The position numbers and the translations under genes are program-made. Below, piece after piece: positions 16,663 to 25,972 of a stretch of 33,416 nucleotides of DNA. The DNA comes from an uncultured Flavobacterium sp. GTDB lineage: Bacteria > Bacteroidota > Bacteroidia > Flavobacteriales > Flavobacteriaceae. The stretch is taken from contig CAJXSU010000020.1 of NCBI GenBank assembly GCA_913061465.1, positions 1-33,416 of the forward strand, written 5' to 3'. The notes below the pieces were generated by a model. The model was not told where the DNA came from. It worked only from the letters and a program-made list of their open reading frames with translations, and searched no databases. Within the stretch, counting starts at the first letter, position 1. The number at the start of each line of letters is the position of its first letter.

Positions 16663-17112
16663 ATGGTCTCAAAAAACAATCAAGAAGTTGTAAAAAGAGT
16701 ATTCACAACCTTTTTAGAAGAGAACAAACACAGGAAAACTCCGGAGAGATATGCTATCCTACAGGAAATATATGATGTAGATGAACATTTTGATATAGAA
16801 TCTTTATATATCAATATGAAAAACAAAAATTACCGGGTAAGTAGAGCAACATTATACAATACGATTGATTTATTGCTTGATTGTGGTCTTGTTAGAAAAC
16901 ATCAATTTGATGGTCAGTCAATGGCTCGCTACGAAAAAAGTTATTTTGACAAACAACATGACCACGTAATCCTTACAGATACAGGAGAAGTAAAAGAGTT
17001 TTGCGATCCTAGAATTCAAGTTATCAAAAAAACAATAGAAGAGGTTTTTGATATAAATATTCATAATCATTCACTTTACTTTTACGGAACAAAAAAACAA
17101 TCAAAAAACTAA
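16663..17112 (+). CDS. Fur-family transcriptional regulator lacking the CxxC zinc site
   Basis: A 149-residue protein with the Fur winged helix ([20 protein letters not shown], then [19 protein letters not shown] at 59-77) and a dimerisation domain. Regulatory-site ligands are recognisable: His99 and His101 in QHDH, Glu109/Glu112, and His136 in NHSLYFYG. The structural zinc pair, normally CTDCG, reads LTDTG (104-108), and the C-terminal CxxC is also absent, so the second zinc centre is gone. Fur relatives sense iron, zinc or peroxide; the signal here is not clear. purA follows after 19 bp on the same strand, so the two may share a transcript. The only Cys residues are Cys74 and Cys114. Confidence 0.88.
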   Translation: MVSKNNQEVVKRVFTTFLEENKHRKTPERYAILQEIYDVDEHFDIESLYINMKNKNYRVSRATLYNTIDLLLDCGLVRKHQFDGQSMARYEKSYFDKQHDHVILTDTGEVKEFCDPRIQVIKKTIEEVFDINIHNHSLYFYGTKKQSKN

Positions 17113-17131
17113 TTTTTTAGAATTAAATTAC

Positions 17132-18403
17132 ATGGGGGTAGATTTATTACTTGGTCTTCAATGGGGAGATGAAGGGAAAGGAAAAATTGTAGATGTTCTT
17201 ACTAAGAACTATGATATTATAGCAAGATTTCAAGGAGGACCTAATGCCGGTCATACTCTAATTTTTGATGGACACAAACATGTTTTACATACAATTCCCT
17301 CCGGAATATTTCATAAGAGCGCTTTGAATGTTGTTGGAAATGGTGTTGTAATAGATCCTGTTATTTTTAAAAAAGAGCTAGAAAATCTAGATAAGCATAA
17401 CATTGATTATGAAAAGAAATTACTTATCTCAAGAAAGGCACATTTAATTTTGCCAACGCACAGATTATTAGATGCTGCCTCAGAAACCTCAAAGGGTAAA
17501 GCTAAAATTGGTTCAACACTTAAAGGCATTGGTCCAACATATATGGATAAAACTGGGAGGAATGGAATGAGAATTGGAGATTTAGAAATGGATAATTGGA
17601 AAGATAAATATCAAGCATTGACCTCAAAGCATATCAAAATGTTAGATTTTTTCAATGTAGATATACAATACAATCTAAAAGAGCTAGAAGAAGAGTTCTG
17701 TAAAGGAGTAGATAAATTAAGAAGATTACAATTTATCGATAGTGAAGAGTTTTTGAACAACGCTGTTAAAGAAAATAAAACAATACTAGCTGAAGGAGCA
17801 CAAGGTTCATTATTGGACATAGATTTTGGAACTTATCCGTATGTTACCTCCTCAAATACTACTGCTGCTGGAGCTTGTACTGGTTTGGGTGTAGCACCAA
17901 ATAGAATTGGAGAAGTATTTGGTATTTTTAAAGCCTACACAACTCGTGTTGGTTCTGGTCCTTTCCCTACAGAATTATTTGATAAAGATGGAGCAAAAAT
18001 GGCAAAAGTAGGTCATGAATTTGGCGCAACTACTGGAAGACCAAGACGCTGTGGATGGTTAGACTTAGTTGCATTAAAATATGCTGTAGACATAAATGGT
18101 GTTACCCAACTAATGATGATGAAAGGTGACGTTCTTTCTGGGTTTAAAACATTAAAAGTTTGCACATCCTACAATTATAAAGGAAATGAAATTAGTCATC
18201 TACCTTATAACATTGAACCAGAAAATGTTTCTGTAAATTATTCTGAATTTAAAGGATGGGATGAAGATTTAACAAAGATGACTTCTGAAGATCAATTGCC
18301 TAAAAACTTACTAGACTATGTAGCTTTTGTTGAAAGAGAGACTGGTGTACCTGTTAAAATTGTTTCTGTAGGCCCTGATAGAAAGCAAACCATTCTTAGA
18401 TAG
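17132..18403 (+). CDS. purA: Adenylosuccinate synthetase
   Basis: A 423-residue cytoplasmic enzyme that joins IMP and aspartate using GTP, the first committed step to AMP. Motifs include LQWGDEGKGK (9-18, with Asp13), GGPNAGHT with His41, STLKGIGPTYMDK, the IMP loop EGAQGSLLDIDFGTYPYVTSSN, TGRPRRCGWLDL and SVGPDRKQTI at the end. Length is typical. It follows the Fur-family gene by 19 bp. In other bacteria (p)ppGpp inhibits PurA directly, which makes the nearby rel gene notable, although adjacency does not prove regulation. Confidence 0.98.
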   Translation: MGVDLLLGLQWGDEGKGKIVDVLTKNYDIIARFQGGPNAGHTLIFDGHKHVLHTIPSGIFHKSALNVVGNGVVIDPVIFKKELENLDKHNIDYEKKLLISRKAHLILPTHRLLDAASETSKGKAKIGSTLKGIGPTYMDKTGRNGMRIGDLEMDNWKDKYQALTSKHIKMLDFFNVDIQYNLKELEEEFCKGVDKLRRLQFIDSEEFLNNAVKENKTILAEGAQGSLLDIDFGTYPYVTSSNTTAAGACTGLGVAPNRIGEVFGIFKAYTTRVGSGPFPTELFDKDGAKMAKVGHEFGATTGRPRRCGWLDLVALKYAVDINGVTQLMMMKGDVLSGFKTLKVCTSYNYKGNEISHLPYNIEPENVSVNYSEFKGWDEDLTKMTSEDQLPKNLLDYVAFVERETGVPVKIVSVGPDRKQTILR

Positions 18404-18469
18404 TTTTATAGTATAATTAAGAGATTTAGGGTTGTCATTTCAGTATTTTAGCCAAAATAAATTGAAAGT

Positions 18470-20044
18470 TTGAAAAAATTACTGATCATATTTTTTATTT
18501 TGATTACATCTAATGGATTTTCTCAACAAAAGAAAATTAGATACGATGCTGATCTTCAGTTTGTTGATGAGGAAAAATATCCAGGAGCAACAGTACTCAT
18601 TGGAAATGTAAAAATGATTCACGCTGGTGCTATCTTAACCTCACAAAAAGCCTTCTATTATAAAAAAGAAAACTTTTTTAAAGCCATTGGTAATGTAATA
18701 ATTAACCAAGGAGATACAGTAAAACAATTCAGTAATTACGTGGATTATGACGCAAATTTTAAAAAATCGGTTTCTTGGGGGAGTGTTGTATTAGAAGATC
18801 CAACAATGACGCTAACAACAGATACACTTTATTTTAACAGAGCTAGTCAACTACTGTTTTATAAAGATCATGCAATCATTAAAGATGAAACTAATGTTTT
18901 AGAAAGTAAAAACGGGAACTACTATTTAGAACAAAAGAAATTTACAGCAACAACTAAAGTCACAGTTACCAATCCTGATAACATAATAACTTCAAATCAT
19001 TTAGACTATTATACCAATTCGGGACATGCTTTTTTATATGGGCCATCTACCATCACTAACCAAAAAGATAATAATAAAATATATTCTGAAAGAGGGTTTT
19101 ACAATACAAAAACAGATATATCGCATTTTGTAAAAAATGCTAAACTTTATTTAGATGATCGAACTATTGAAGGTGACAGTTTATTCTACGATAAAATTCG
19201 TGGCTTCGCCTCAGCTACAAATAATATTAAGGTAATCGATACTGCTGAAAATTTTATGGCTAAAGGAAACTATGCTGAATATTTTCAAAAAAAAGATTCA
19301 ATTTATATGATTAAAAGAGCTGTAGCAATTTCTGTTGTAGAAAATGATTCGACTTTTATCCATGGTGACACACTTTTAGTCACTGGTAAAAAAGAACACA
19401 GAATTATTCGGTCATATAATAATGTAAAAATTTTCAAATTAGATCTACAAGGTAAATGTGATTCTCTTCATACAAATCAATCAACGGGTATTACAAAAAT
19501 GTATTTTAATCCAATATTATGGTCTGAAAAGAGTCAAATAACTGGTGATAGTATTAAATTATTAAGCAATACAAAAACTGAAAAATTAGATTCTTTAAAA
19601 ATATTAGGAAACTCCTTTATTATTCAAAAAGATTCAATAGATCCAGAAAACTTCAACCAAATTAAGGGTAGAAACATGTATGGTAAATTTATCGATAATC
19701 AACTAAAAACACTTCTAGTAAAAGGAAATGGAGAAGCAATCAATTTTAATAGAAATGATGAAGGGGTTTTAGAAACCATTACTAAACAATATTGTAGTAA
19801 TATTGAATTTGATCTACTAAATAGTGAAATTAATCAAATTAAATGTTTAAACATGTCAGATGGTAAGACCTACCCACCCTCATTATATTCAGAAAACGAT
19901 AAACGTTTAAAAGGTTTTATCTGGCGAGAATCTGAACAACCAAAAACAAAAGAAGATATTTTTTTAAAAAATAGTAAGACAAAAGAGAATAAGAAAGAAA
20001 ATCAGTTATTTGGTAGAGGAGAGAATAATTCTAGACAGAAATAA
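18470..20044 (+). CDS. OstA/LptA-like lipopolysaccharide-transport protein, secreted
   Basis: A 524-residue protein starting at TTG (18470), directly at the signal peptide MKKLLIIFFILITSNGFSQ. Residues about 25-300 show the repeated short beta-strands of the OstA/LptA jellyroll (YPGATVLIGNVKMIHAGA, FKAIGNVIINQGDTV and AKLYLDDRTIEGDSLFYDK are successive units). In E. coli LptA forms the periplasmic bridge that carries LPS to LptD. This protein is much longer than LptA (about 185 residues) and lacks the LptD barrel. It ends in a charged, lysine-rich tail after about 490. A function in LPS export or outer-membrane assembly is inferred from the fold. The aminotransferase gene follows after 25 bp. 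Confidence 0.8.
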   Translation: MKKLLIIFFILITSNGFSQQKKIRYDADLQFVDEEKYPGATVLIGNVKMIHAGAILTSQKAFYYKKENFFKAIGNVIINQGDTVKQFSNYVDYDANFKKSVSWGSVVLEDPTMTLTTDTLYFNRASQLLFYKDHAIIKDETNVLESKNGNYYLEQKKFTATTKVTVTNPDNIITSNHLDYYTNSGHAFLYGPSTITNQKDNNKIYSERGFYNTKTDISHFVKNAKLYLDDRTIEGDSLFYDKIRGFASATNNIKVIDTAENFMAKGNYAEYFQKKDSIYMIKRAVAISVVENDSTFIHGDTLLVTGKKEHRIIRSYNNVKIFKLDLQGKCDSLHTNQSTGITKMYFNPILWSEKSQITGDSIKLLSNTKTEKLDSLKILGNSFIIQKDSIDPENFNQIKGRNMYGKFIDNQLKTLLVKGNGEAINFNRNDEGVLETITKQYCSNIEFDLLNSEINQIKCLNMSDGKTYPPSLYSENDKRLKGFIWRESEQPKTKEDIFLKNSKTKENKKENQLFGRGENNSRQK

Positions 20045-20069
20045 AATAAATTGAATCCATAAATTCAAA

Positions 20070-21245
20070 ATGGTGAAAAATGATTTCTTAACATATCAAG
20101 CTCAAACAAGTCCATATCCTTTATCAATTGAGGTAAAAAAAGCAAAAGGATCATATATATTTGACAATAATGGAAAAAAATACTTAGATTTTGTTGCTGG
20201 AGTTTCTGCAAATAGCCTAGGTCATCAACATCCTAAGGTTACTAGGGCAATAAAAAAGCAATTAAATAAATATACCCATGTAATGGTGTATGGAGAGTTT
20301 ATTCAGGAGCAACCTCTCCAGTTGAGTAAACTTCTAGCGTCCACTTTACCTAAGGCCTTTAGTGTTTATTTAACAAACTCGGGGACAGAAGCTTGTGAAG
20401 GGGCATTAAAACTAGCAAAAAGATATACAAAACGATACGAAATTATATCTGCACACATGTCTTATCACGGAAATACACAAGGTTCTATGAGTGTTTCAGG
20501 GTCCGAAATTCAAAATAGAGCATTTAGACCATTGGTGCCAGGGTCGAGATTTATCAACTATAACTCATTGGAAGATTTAAATAAAATCACAAAAAATACT
20601 GCTGCAGTTATTTTAGAGACTATTCAGGGAGGAGCAGGATTTATTATTCCAAAAAATGATTATTTAAAAAAAATAAAAAAAAGATGTGAGAAAGTAGGTG
20701 CATTATTAATTTTAGATGAAATACAGACTGGAATTGGACGAACAGGAAAATTTTGGGGTTTTGAACATTATGGAATTATTCCCGATATTATCATTGCTGG
20801 AAAAGGTTTAGGTGGTGGAATGCCAATTGGTGCATTTATTGCTAAAAAAAATCTAATGGATTTATTAAAAGAGAATCCCACACTAGGACATATAACCACC
20901 TTTGGAGGACACCCCATAATAGCTTCTGCCGGAGTTGCTACAGTTCAAACAATTTTAAATTCAAAATTAATTAAAGAAACACTTGAAAAAGAAGCATTAA
21001 TTAGAGAGCTTTTAATACATCCAAAAATCATTGAAATAAGAGGAAAAGGGCTTATGCTTGCTGCACTCGTTGAATCTAATGAAATGGCTTCTAAAATCAT
21101 TCATAAATGCTTAGAATACGGATTAATTTTATTTTTCCTTTTATTTGAAGAAAAAGCGATTAGAATTACCCCTCCCCTGACAATATCAAAAAAAGAAATT
21201 ATAAAAGGTTGTAAAATTTTAAGAAAGGTTATCAATGAATCATAA
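20070..21245 (+). CDS. Class III PLP-dependent aminotransferase (acetylornithine/ornithine aminotransferase-like)
   Basis: A 391-residue enzyme with class III motifs: LDFVAGVSANSLGHQHP (near 40), NSGTEACEGALKLAK (near 105), HGNTQGSMSVSGS, LILDEIQTGIGRTGKFWGFE (PLP-ring Asp), and IIAGKGLGGGMPIGAF with the Schiff-base Lys248. It transfers an omega-amino group to 2-oxoglutarate in the family's usual reaction. Its substrate is not settled: the sequence looks ArgD-like, but no arginine-pathway gene is nearby, so I give no symbol. The OstA-like gene precedes it by 25 bp. It ends at the bidirectional terminator shared with aconitase. Confidence 0.9.
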   Translation: MVKNDFLTYQAQTSPYPLSIEVKKAKGSYIFDNNGKKYLDFVAGVSANSLGHQHPKVTRAIKKQLNKYTHVMVYGEFIQEQPLQLSKLLASTLPKAFSVYLTNSGTEACEGALKLAKRYTKRYEIISAHMSYHGNTQGSMSVSGSEIQNRAFRPLVPGSRFINYNSLEDLNKITKNTAAVILETIQGGAGFIIPKNDYLKKIKKRCEKVGALLILDEIQTGIGRTGKFWGFEHYGIIPDIIIAGKGLGGGMPIGAFIAKKNLMDLLKENPTLGHITTFGGHPIIASAGVATVQTILNSKLIKETLEKEALIRELLIHPKIIEIRGKGLMLAALVESNEMASKIIHKCLEYGLILFFLLFEEKAIRITPPLTISKKEIIKGCKILRKVINES

Positions 21246-21256
21246 TTATAAAATCA

Positions 21257-21290
21257 AAAAAAAACTCCTAATTAACTAGGAGTTTTTTTT
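21257..21290. terminator. Bidirectional terminator between the aminotransferase and aconitase genes
   Basis: ACTCCTA (21264-21270) and TAGGAGT (21277-21283) form a stem flanked by A runs on the left and T runs on the right, so it can stop transcription from both converging genes. Confidence 0.88.
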
Positions 21291-21306
21291 GATTTTTAAC
21301 GATTAA

Positions 21307-23574
21307 TTATGCATTTTGCTTTTTAATCAAGTTTAAAGCAGAACCCTCATTATACCATTCAATCTGTCCTGAATTATATGTATGGTTAGTTTTTATAAAA
21401 TCAACACTACCATCATCATGAATCACTTCAATAGTTAAGTTTTTTCCTGGAGAAAACTCATGTAAATCTATAAAGTTGAATGTATCGTTTTCTTGAATTA
21501 AATCATAATCTGCTTCATTAGAAAAAGTCAAACCTAACATTCCTTGCTTCTTTAAATTTGTTTCATGAATTCTAGCAAAAGATTTTACGATTACAGCTAC
21601 AACACCTAGATGTCTTGGCTGCATAGCTGCGTGTTCTCTTGAAGAACCTTCACCATAGTTGTGATCTCCAACAACTATAGAATGAATCCCAGCCTTTTTA
21701 TATGAACGTTGAACATCTGGAACACCAGCATATTCTCCTGTAAGTTGATTTTTTACAAAGTTAGTTTTCTTTCCAAAAGCGTTCACAGCCCCGATAAGAG
21801 TATTGTTAGCAATATTATCTAAATGACCTCTGAAACGTAACCATGGACCAGCCATAGATATGTGATCTGTTGTACATTTACTAAAAGCTTTAATTAATAG
21901 TTTTGCTCCCTTAATTTCGTTACCTATAGGTTTAAATGGCGTTAACAACTGTAGACGTTCAGATTCTTCATTAACTACAACATTAACGTGAGCACCATCA
22001 GCTTCAGGAGCTAAAAATCCATTATCCTTTACTTCAAAACCTTTTGGTGGTAATTCCCATCCTGTTGGTTCATCAAACATTACCATGTCTCCATTAGAAT
22101 TTATGAGTGAATCCGTTAAAGGATTAAAATCTAATCTACCAGCAATAGCTATTGCTGCTGTAATTTCCGGTGAGGCAACAAAAGCATGGGTATTAGGATT
22201 TCCATCAGCTCTTTTTGCAAAATTTCTATTAAAAGAATGAATAATACTATTTTTAGGTGCATTTTTTGGATCACTATATCTTGCCCATTGACCAATACAA
22301 GGTCCACAAGCATTTGTGAAAATTTTAGCATCTAATTTTTCAAAAATTGATAAAATCCCATCTCGTTCTGCAGTATATCTCACTTTTTCTGAACCTGGGT
22401 TGATACCTAAATCAGCTTTCATAGTTAACCCTTTATCTAAAGCTTGTTGGGCTATTGAAGATGCTCGAGATAAATCTTCATAAGATGAGTTTGTACATGA
22501 CCCTATTAAACCCCACTCTACCTGAAGTGGCCATTCGTTAGAAGTAGCTTTTGTATTCATGCTTTTACCTATTTCTGTAGATAAATCTGGTGTAAATGGA
22601 CCATTTAATAAAGGACCCAATTCAGATAAATTAATTTCAATCACTTGATCGAAATATTGATCTGGATTTGAATATACTTCAGGATCTGCAGTAAGATAAT
22701 GTTTAACTTTATTCGCTGCATCTGCAACATCTGATCTATCAGTAGCTCGAAGATATCGTTCCATAGATTCATCATATCCAAAAGTTGAAGTTGTAGCTCC
22801 AATTTCTGCTCCCATATTACAAATTGTTCCTTTACCAGTACAAGACATCGCAGTAGCTCCAGGTCCAAAATATTCTACGATAGCACCAGTACCTCCTTTT
22901 ACTGTTAAAATTTGAGCAACTTTTAGAATTACATCTTTAGGTGCTGTCCAACCAGATAATTTACCTGTTAATTTTACACCAATTAACTTAGGAAATTTTA
23001 ATTCCCAAGCCATACCAGCCATAACATCGACAGCATCTGCTCCACCTACCCCTATAGCTATCATTCCAAGTCCACCTGCATTTACAGTATGAGAATCTGT
23101 ACCAATCATCATTCCACCTGGAAATGCATAATTTTCAAGAACCACTTGATGAATTATACCTGCACCAGGTTTCCAAAAACCTAAACCGTATTTATTAGAA
23201 ACTGACTCTAAAAAATTAAAAACCTCACTACTTACAGTATTTGCATGTTTTAAATCATTAAATGCACCATCTTTTGCTTGTATTAAATGATCACAGTGTG
23301 TGGTTGTAGGAACGGCAACCTTACTCTTACCAGCTTGCATAAATTGTAACAATGCCATTTGAGCTGTCGCATCTTGTAATGCTATTCTATCCGGAGCAAA
23401 ATCTACATAATCTTTCCCTCTGACATACGCTTTATTTGACTTTCCATCCCATAAATGAGAATATAATATTTTCTCAGCAAGGGTTAAAGGTTTACCTATA
23501 ATTTCTCTAGCAGCATCAACACGTTCTTTAATGTTGCTGTAAACCCTTTCAATCATATCTATATCAAATGCCAT
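21307..23574 (-). CDS. acn: Aconitate hydratase (mitochondrial-type)
   Basis: A 755-residue TCA-cycle enzyme that interconverts citrate and isocitrate through an iron-sulfur cluster. Cluster ligands are Cys360 (GSCTNSS) and Cys423/Cys426 (ACGPCIGQW); the 63 and 3 residue spacings match mammalian mitochondrial aconitase. Other motifs: [43 protein letters not shown] and the swivel-domain [16 protein letters not shown]. The domain order and length fit the mitochondrial-like group found in Bacteroidota, not AcnB. It is a single gene with its own promoter-like box upstream and a shared terminator downstream. Confidence 0.97.
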   Translation of the reverse strand: MAFDIDMIERVYSNIKERVDAAREIIGKPLTLAEKILYSHLWDGKSNKAYVRGKDYVDFAPDRIALQDATAQMALLQFMQAGKSKVAVPTTTHCDHLIQAKDGAFNDLKHANTVSSEVFNFLESVSNKYGLGFWKPGAGIIHQVVLENYAFPGGMMIGTDSHTVNAGGLGMIAIGVGGADAVDVMAGMAWELKFPKLIGVKLTGKLSGWTAPKDVILKVAQILTVKGGTGAIVEYFGPGATAMSCTGKGTICNMGAEIGATTSTFGYDESMERYLRATDRSDVADAANKVKHYLTADPEVYSNPDQYFDQVIEINLSELGPLLNGPFTPDLSTEIGKSMNTKATSNEWPLQVEWGLIGSCTNSSYEDLSRASSIAQQALDKGLTMKADLGINPGSEKVRYTAERDGILSIFEKLDAKIFTNACGPCIGQWARYSDPKNAPKNSIIHSFNRNFAKRADGNPNTHAFVASPEITAAIAIAGRLDFNPLTDSLINSNGDMVMFDEPTGWELPPKGFEVKDNGFLAPEADGAHVNVVVNEESERLQLLTPFKPIGNEIKGAKLLIKAFSKCTTDHISMAGPWLRFRGHLDNIANNTLIGAVNAFGKKTNFVKNQLTGEYAGVPDVQRSYKKAGIHSIVVGDHNYGEGSSREHAAMQPRHLGVVAVIVKSFARIHETNLKKQGMLGLTFSNEADYDLIQENDTFNFIDLHEFSPGKNLTIEVIHDDGSVDFIKTNHTYNSGQIEWYNEGSALNLIKKQNA

Positions 23575-23607
23575 AAAAAGTATTTTTTTCTATTAATTTA
23601 AGTACGG

Positions 23608-23615
23608 CAAAACTA
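23608..23615 (-). promoter_or_regulatory. Bacteroidota -7 box (TAGTTTTG) for aconitase
   Basis: On the minus strand TAGTTTTG matches TAnnTTTG and lies 33 nt before the aconitase ATG. No -33 element is clear. The stretch 23616-23746, up to the RNase P RNA 3' end, contains nothing else I can assign. Confidence 0.4.
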
Positions 23616-23750
23616 AGGATTTTGGATGATATTTAAAAAATAAACAACAAATAGGTTTGATTAAAAGAATAAAAACGCATAAAGATGATATTATTAAGAA
23701 TACCATAAAAAAAAGACACTAAAAATGGTTAAAATTAATAATATGATAAA

Positions 23751-24087
23751 AAAAGCAGACCAATAAGCCGGATTCTGTTCTCTTAGTAGAGTCTTATCAT
23801 TTATCTAGTTCTAAAATTACTCTTAGAATCGATCTGCCTACCCCTTAGAATCGGGCGAGTTACCCTCAAACTCTAATGTACATGACATTGCACCGCACAG
23901 AGTTTACCTGGTTTCACTACAGCCGAACTGTACTTGCTTTCTGTTGCACTGGTCCTCAATTTACATTGGACGGATGTTATCCGCTGTGCTACTCTATGGT
24001 GTCCGGACTTTCCTCTTTTAAAACTTATCTTTCATACAATGTAAAATAAAATAATTTTTTAAAAGCGATAAGATAGGTCTGCTTTAT
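23751..24087 (-). ncRNA. rnpB: RNase P RNA (bacterial type)
   Basis: On the minus strand the conserved 5' core GAGGAAAGTCCGGACACC and the 3' core ACAGAATCCGGCTTAT are both present, as is the J11/12-type sequence read as GGGGTAGGCAGATC. The ends pair as helix P1: GGTCTGCTTT (from + 23752-23761) with its complement at + 24076-24085. Size (about 335 nt) and order fit RNase P RNA, the catalytic RNA that trims 5' leaders from tRNA precursors. A U-run follows P1 immediately, so P1 doubles as the terminator stem. A TAnnTTTG box lies 6 nt upstream of the 5' end. Confidence 0.95.
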
Positions 24088-24092
24088 GACTT

Positions 24093-24100
24093 CAAAAGTA
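24093..24100 (-). promoter_or_regulatory. Bacteroidota -7 box (TACTTTTG) for rnpB
   Basis: On the minus strand TACTTTTG matches TAnnTTTG. Its G is about 6 nt from the start of the RNase P RNA as set by helix P1. This agrees with the expected distance from the box to the transcription start and supports the other box calls in this window. Confidence 0.6.
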
Positions 24101-24109
24101 CAATCTTTA

Positions 24110-24145
24110 TTTATAATAAAAACCCACTCAAAAAAATTGAGTGGG
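24110..24145 (-). terminator. Terminator of the grpE-dnaJ operon
   Basis: CCCACTCAA (24123-24131) pairs perfectly with TTGAGTGGG (24137-24145) around a 5-nt loop. On the minus strand the hairpin is followed by TTTTTATTATAAA. It lies about 85 nt beyond the dnaJ stop and just upstream of the rnpB promoter, so it insulates the RNA gene. Confidence 0.85.
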
Positions 24146-24167
24146 AAAAATTGCTATGAAAAAGAAA

Positions 24168-24185
24168 TTTGTTGTTAACAACAAA
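24168..24185. repeat. 18-bp perfect palindrome between dnaJ and its terminator
   Basis: TTTGTTGTTAACAACAAA is fully self-complementary and centred on GTTAAC. It lies 45 bp after the dnaJ stop, upstream of the terminator on the transcript. It could be a 3' UTR hairpin or a protein site; no U-run follows directly. Confidence 0.45.
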
Positions 24186-24230
24186 AATTAAAATTAGTGT
24201 TTTTTAAAATAAAAAGATTATAAAAAAATT

Positions 24231-25352
24231 TTATGAAAACATATCTTTTACTTTCTCAAAAAAAGATTTGTCAGATTTTTTTGGTGATGGAATAAAGTTC
24301 TCATCATTTTTCATTTTTTCAAAAAATTGAAGTTGTTCTTTTGTTAGTTCTTGTGGTGTCCAAACATTTATATGTATTAAAAAATCACCTGTACCATATC
24401 GTTCAATACTTGGTAACCCTTTTCCTTTAAGTCGTAAAATTTTACCTGATTGTGTGCCAGACTCAATTTTAATTTTCACCTTTCCAGTGAGTGTTTGTAC
24501 TTCTTTACTAACGCCAAGTACAGCCTCAGATAAGTTTATATATAAATCAAAATGTACATTTGTACCTTCTCTTTTTAGTGTTTCGTGCTGAACTTCCTCA
24601 ATCAATACTAATAAATCTCCAGAAATTGAATTTTTACCTGGAGCTTCATTACCTTTCCCACCTACCTTCAATTGTACACCTTCAGTAACGCCAGCAGGTA
24701 TATTAATAGAAACTGTTTCTTCTTTCGCAATAAGTCCTTGAGCATCTGCACCATTAGGCTTACTAGAAATAATTTCACCACTACCCAGACAGGTACCGCA
24801 AGTAGTAGCTGTTTGCATTCTTCCAAGAATGGTATTGGTTACTCGCATTTGTTGTCCAGTTCCGTTGCAAGAAGAACATGTTTTGTAGGAAACTCCATCT
24901 GCTTGAATTTTTCTACGAACTTTAACCTTCTTTTCAACCCCTTTAGCTATTTCTTCTAGCGTTAGTTTAACACGAATACGCATATTGGATCCTTTCACTC
25001 TAGCCTGACGTTGACCTCCACCGCCAAAGCCTCCAAAACCACCTCCACCAAATATGTCACCAAATTGACTAAAAATATCATCCATATTCATACCGCCACC
25101 ACCAAAGCCACCACCTCCTTGGGCACCATCAAAGGCTGCATGACCATATTGATCATATCGTGCTTTTTTGTTTCCATCACTTAAAACTTCATAAGCTTCT
25201 GCTGCTTCTTTAAACTTTCCTTCAGCAGAAGTATCGTTTGGGTTTTTATCAGGATGGTATTTGATAGCCATCTTACGATAAGCTTTTTTAATCTCAGCTG
25301 AACTGGCAGATTTGCTAATTCCTAGTGTATCGTAATAATCTTGTTTTGCCAT
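24231..25352 (-). CDS. dnaJ: Chaperone DnaJ with only one zinc centre
   Basis: A 373-residue Hsp40 of the type I layout. The J domain (1-70) has HPD at 33-35 for stimulating DnaK ATPase; a Gly/Phe-rich linker spans about 74-115; a cysteine-rich region and two C-terminal substrate-binding domains (about 205-350) follow. Canonical DnaJ has four CxxCxGxG repeats forming two zinc centres. Here only two remain: CSSCNGTG (159-166) and CGTCLGSG (185-192), which correspond to repeats 2 and 3. Where repeats 1 and 4 should be, the sequence reads KVRRKIQADG and KPNGADAQG. I believe the same loss occurs in other Flavobacteriaceae, so it is lineage-wide rather than a defect. It follows grpE by 71 bp on the same strand. 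Confidence 0.96.
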   Translation of the reverse strand: MAKQDYYDTLGISKSASSAEIKKAYRKMAIKYHPDKNPNDTSAEGKFKEAAEAYEVLSDGNKKARYDQYGHAAFDGAQGGGGFGGGGMNMDDIFSQFGDIFGGGGFGGFGGGGQRQARVKGSNMRIRVKLTLEEIAKGVEKKVKVRRKIQADGVSYKTCSSCNGTGQQMRVTNTILGRMQTATTCGTCLGSGEIISSKPNGADAQGLIAKEETVSINIPAGVTEGVQLKVGGKGNEAPGKNSISGDLLVLIEEVQHETLKREGTNVHFDLYINLSEAVLGVSKEVQTLTGKVKIKIESGTQSGKILRLKGKGLPSIERYGTGDFLIHINVWTPQELTKEQLQFFEKMKNDENFIPSPKKSDKSFFEKVKDMFS

Positions 25353-25423
25353 ATTGTTTATTTATATTTCCTGAAAGGGAAAGTAATCTATATTTATTTT
25401 TATCTATAAAACAAATGAATAAT

Positions 25424-25960
25424 TTATGATTGTCCAATAACTACTTTAGGGTAGCGTATGATTTTATCACCTAACTTATAGCCTTTCTCAACAGCATCGA
25501 TGACCTTACCTTTTAACTTATCTGATGGTGCAGGTATTTGTGTAATAGCTTCATGAATTTCGGCATCAAATACATCACCTTTATTGACTTCAATTTCTGT
25601 TAATCCTTTTTGAGTAAGTGTATTTTTAAACTTATCATTAATTAATTGCATTCCTTTTAAAAGCTCTTTGTCTTTTACTTTCTTAATTTCAGTTAAACCT
25701 CTGTCAAAATCGTCCATGATTGGCAGTAAAGATGTCATAAGCTCTTGACTGGCAGTCTTAAATAATTCTATTCTTTCTTTTGAAGTTCTTTTTTTATAAT
25801 TCTCAAACTCAGCAAACAAACGTAAATATTTATCTTTTTCTAGCTGAATAAGTTCCTCAGAAGTTGATTTAACCTCTTCAACTTCTTGATTATCATTAGC
25901 TTGAGCACTATTCTCAGTATCAATTATCTCTTCTTCTTGTCTATTTTCTTTATTACTCAT
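25424..25960 (-). CDS. grpE: Nucleotide exchange factor GrpE
   Basis: A 178-residue protein that releases ADP from DnaK. The N-terminal 35 residues are acidic and low in order, followed by a long coiled-coil helix (about 36-95, FAEFENYKKRTSKERIE) and the beta domain with LLPIMDDFDRGL, GMQLI, GDVFDAEIHEAI and GYKLGDKIIRYPKVVIG. Length is typical. It is the first gene of the grpE-dnaJ pair, with an 8-bp-arm inverted repeat 13 nt upstream of its ATG. dnaK is not in the window. Confidence 0.96.
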   Translation of the reverse strand: MSNKENRQEEEIIDTENSAQANDNQEVEEVKSTSEELIQLEKDKYLRLFAEFENYKKRTSKERIELFKTASQELMTSLLPIMDDFDRGLTEIKKVKDKELLKGMQLINDKFKNTLTQKGLTEIEVNKGDVFDAEIHEAITQIPAPSDKLKGKVIDAVEKGYKLGDKIIRYPKVVIGQS

Positions 25961-25972
25961 TTTATAAATTGT

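Noticed and set aside
24168..24185. 18-bp palindrome as a dnaJ terminator
   Set aside because: No U-run follows it on the dnaJ transcript, and a strong terminator hairpin exists further on at 24110-24145.
25088..25130. GGT/GGN repeats in dnaJ as a DNA repeat element
   Set aside because: They encode the normal Gly/Phe-rich linker of DnaJ.
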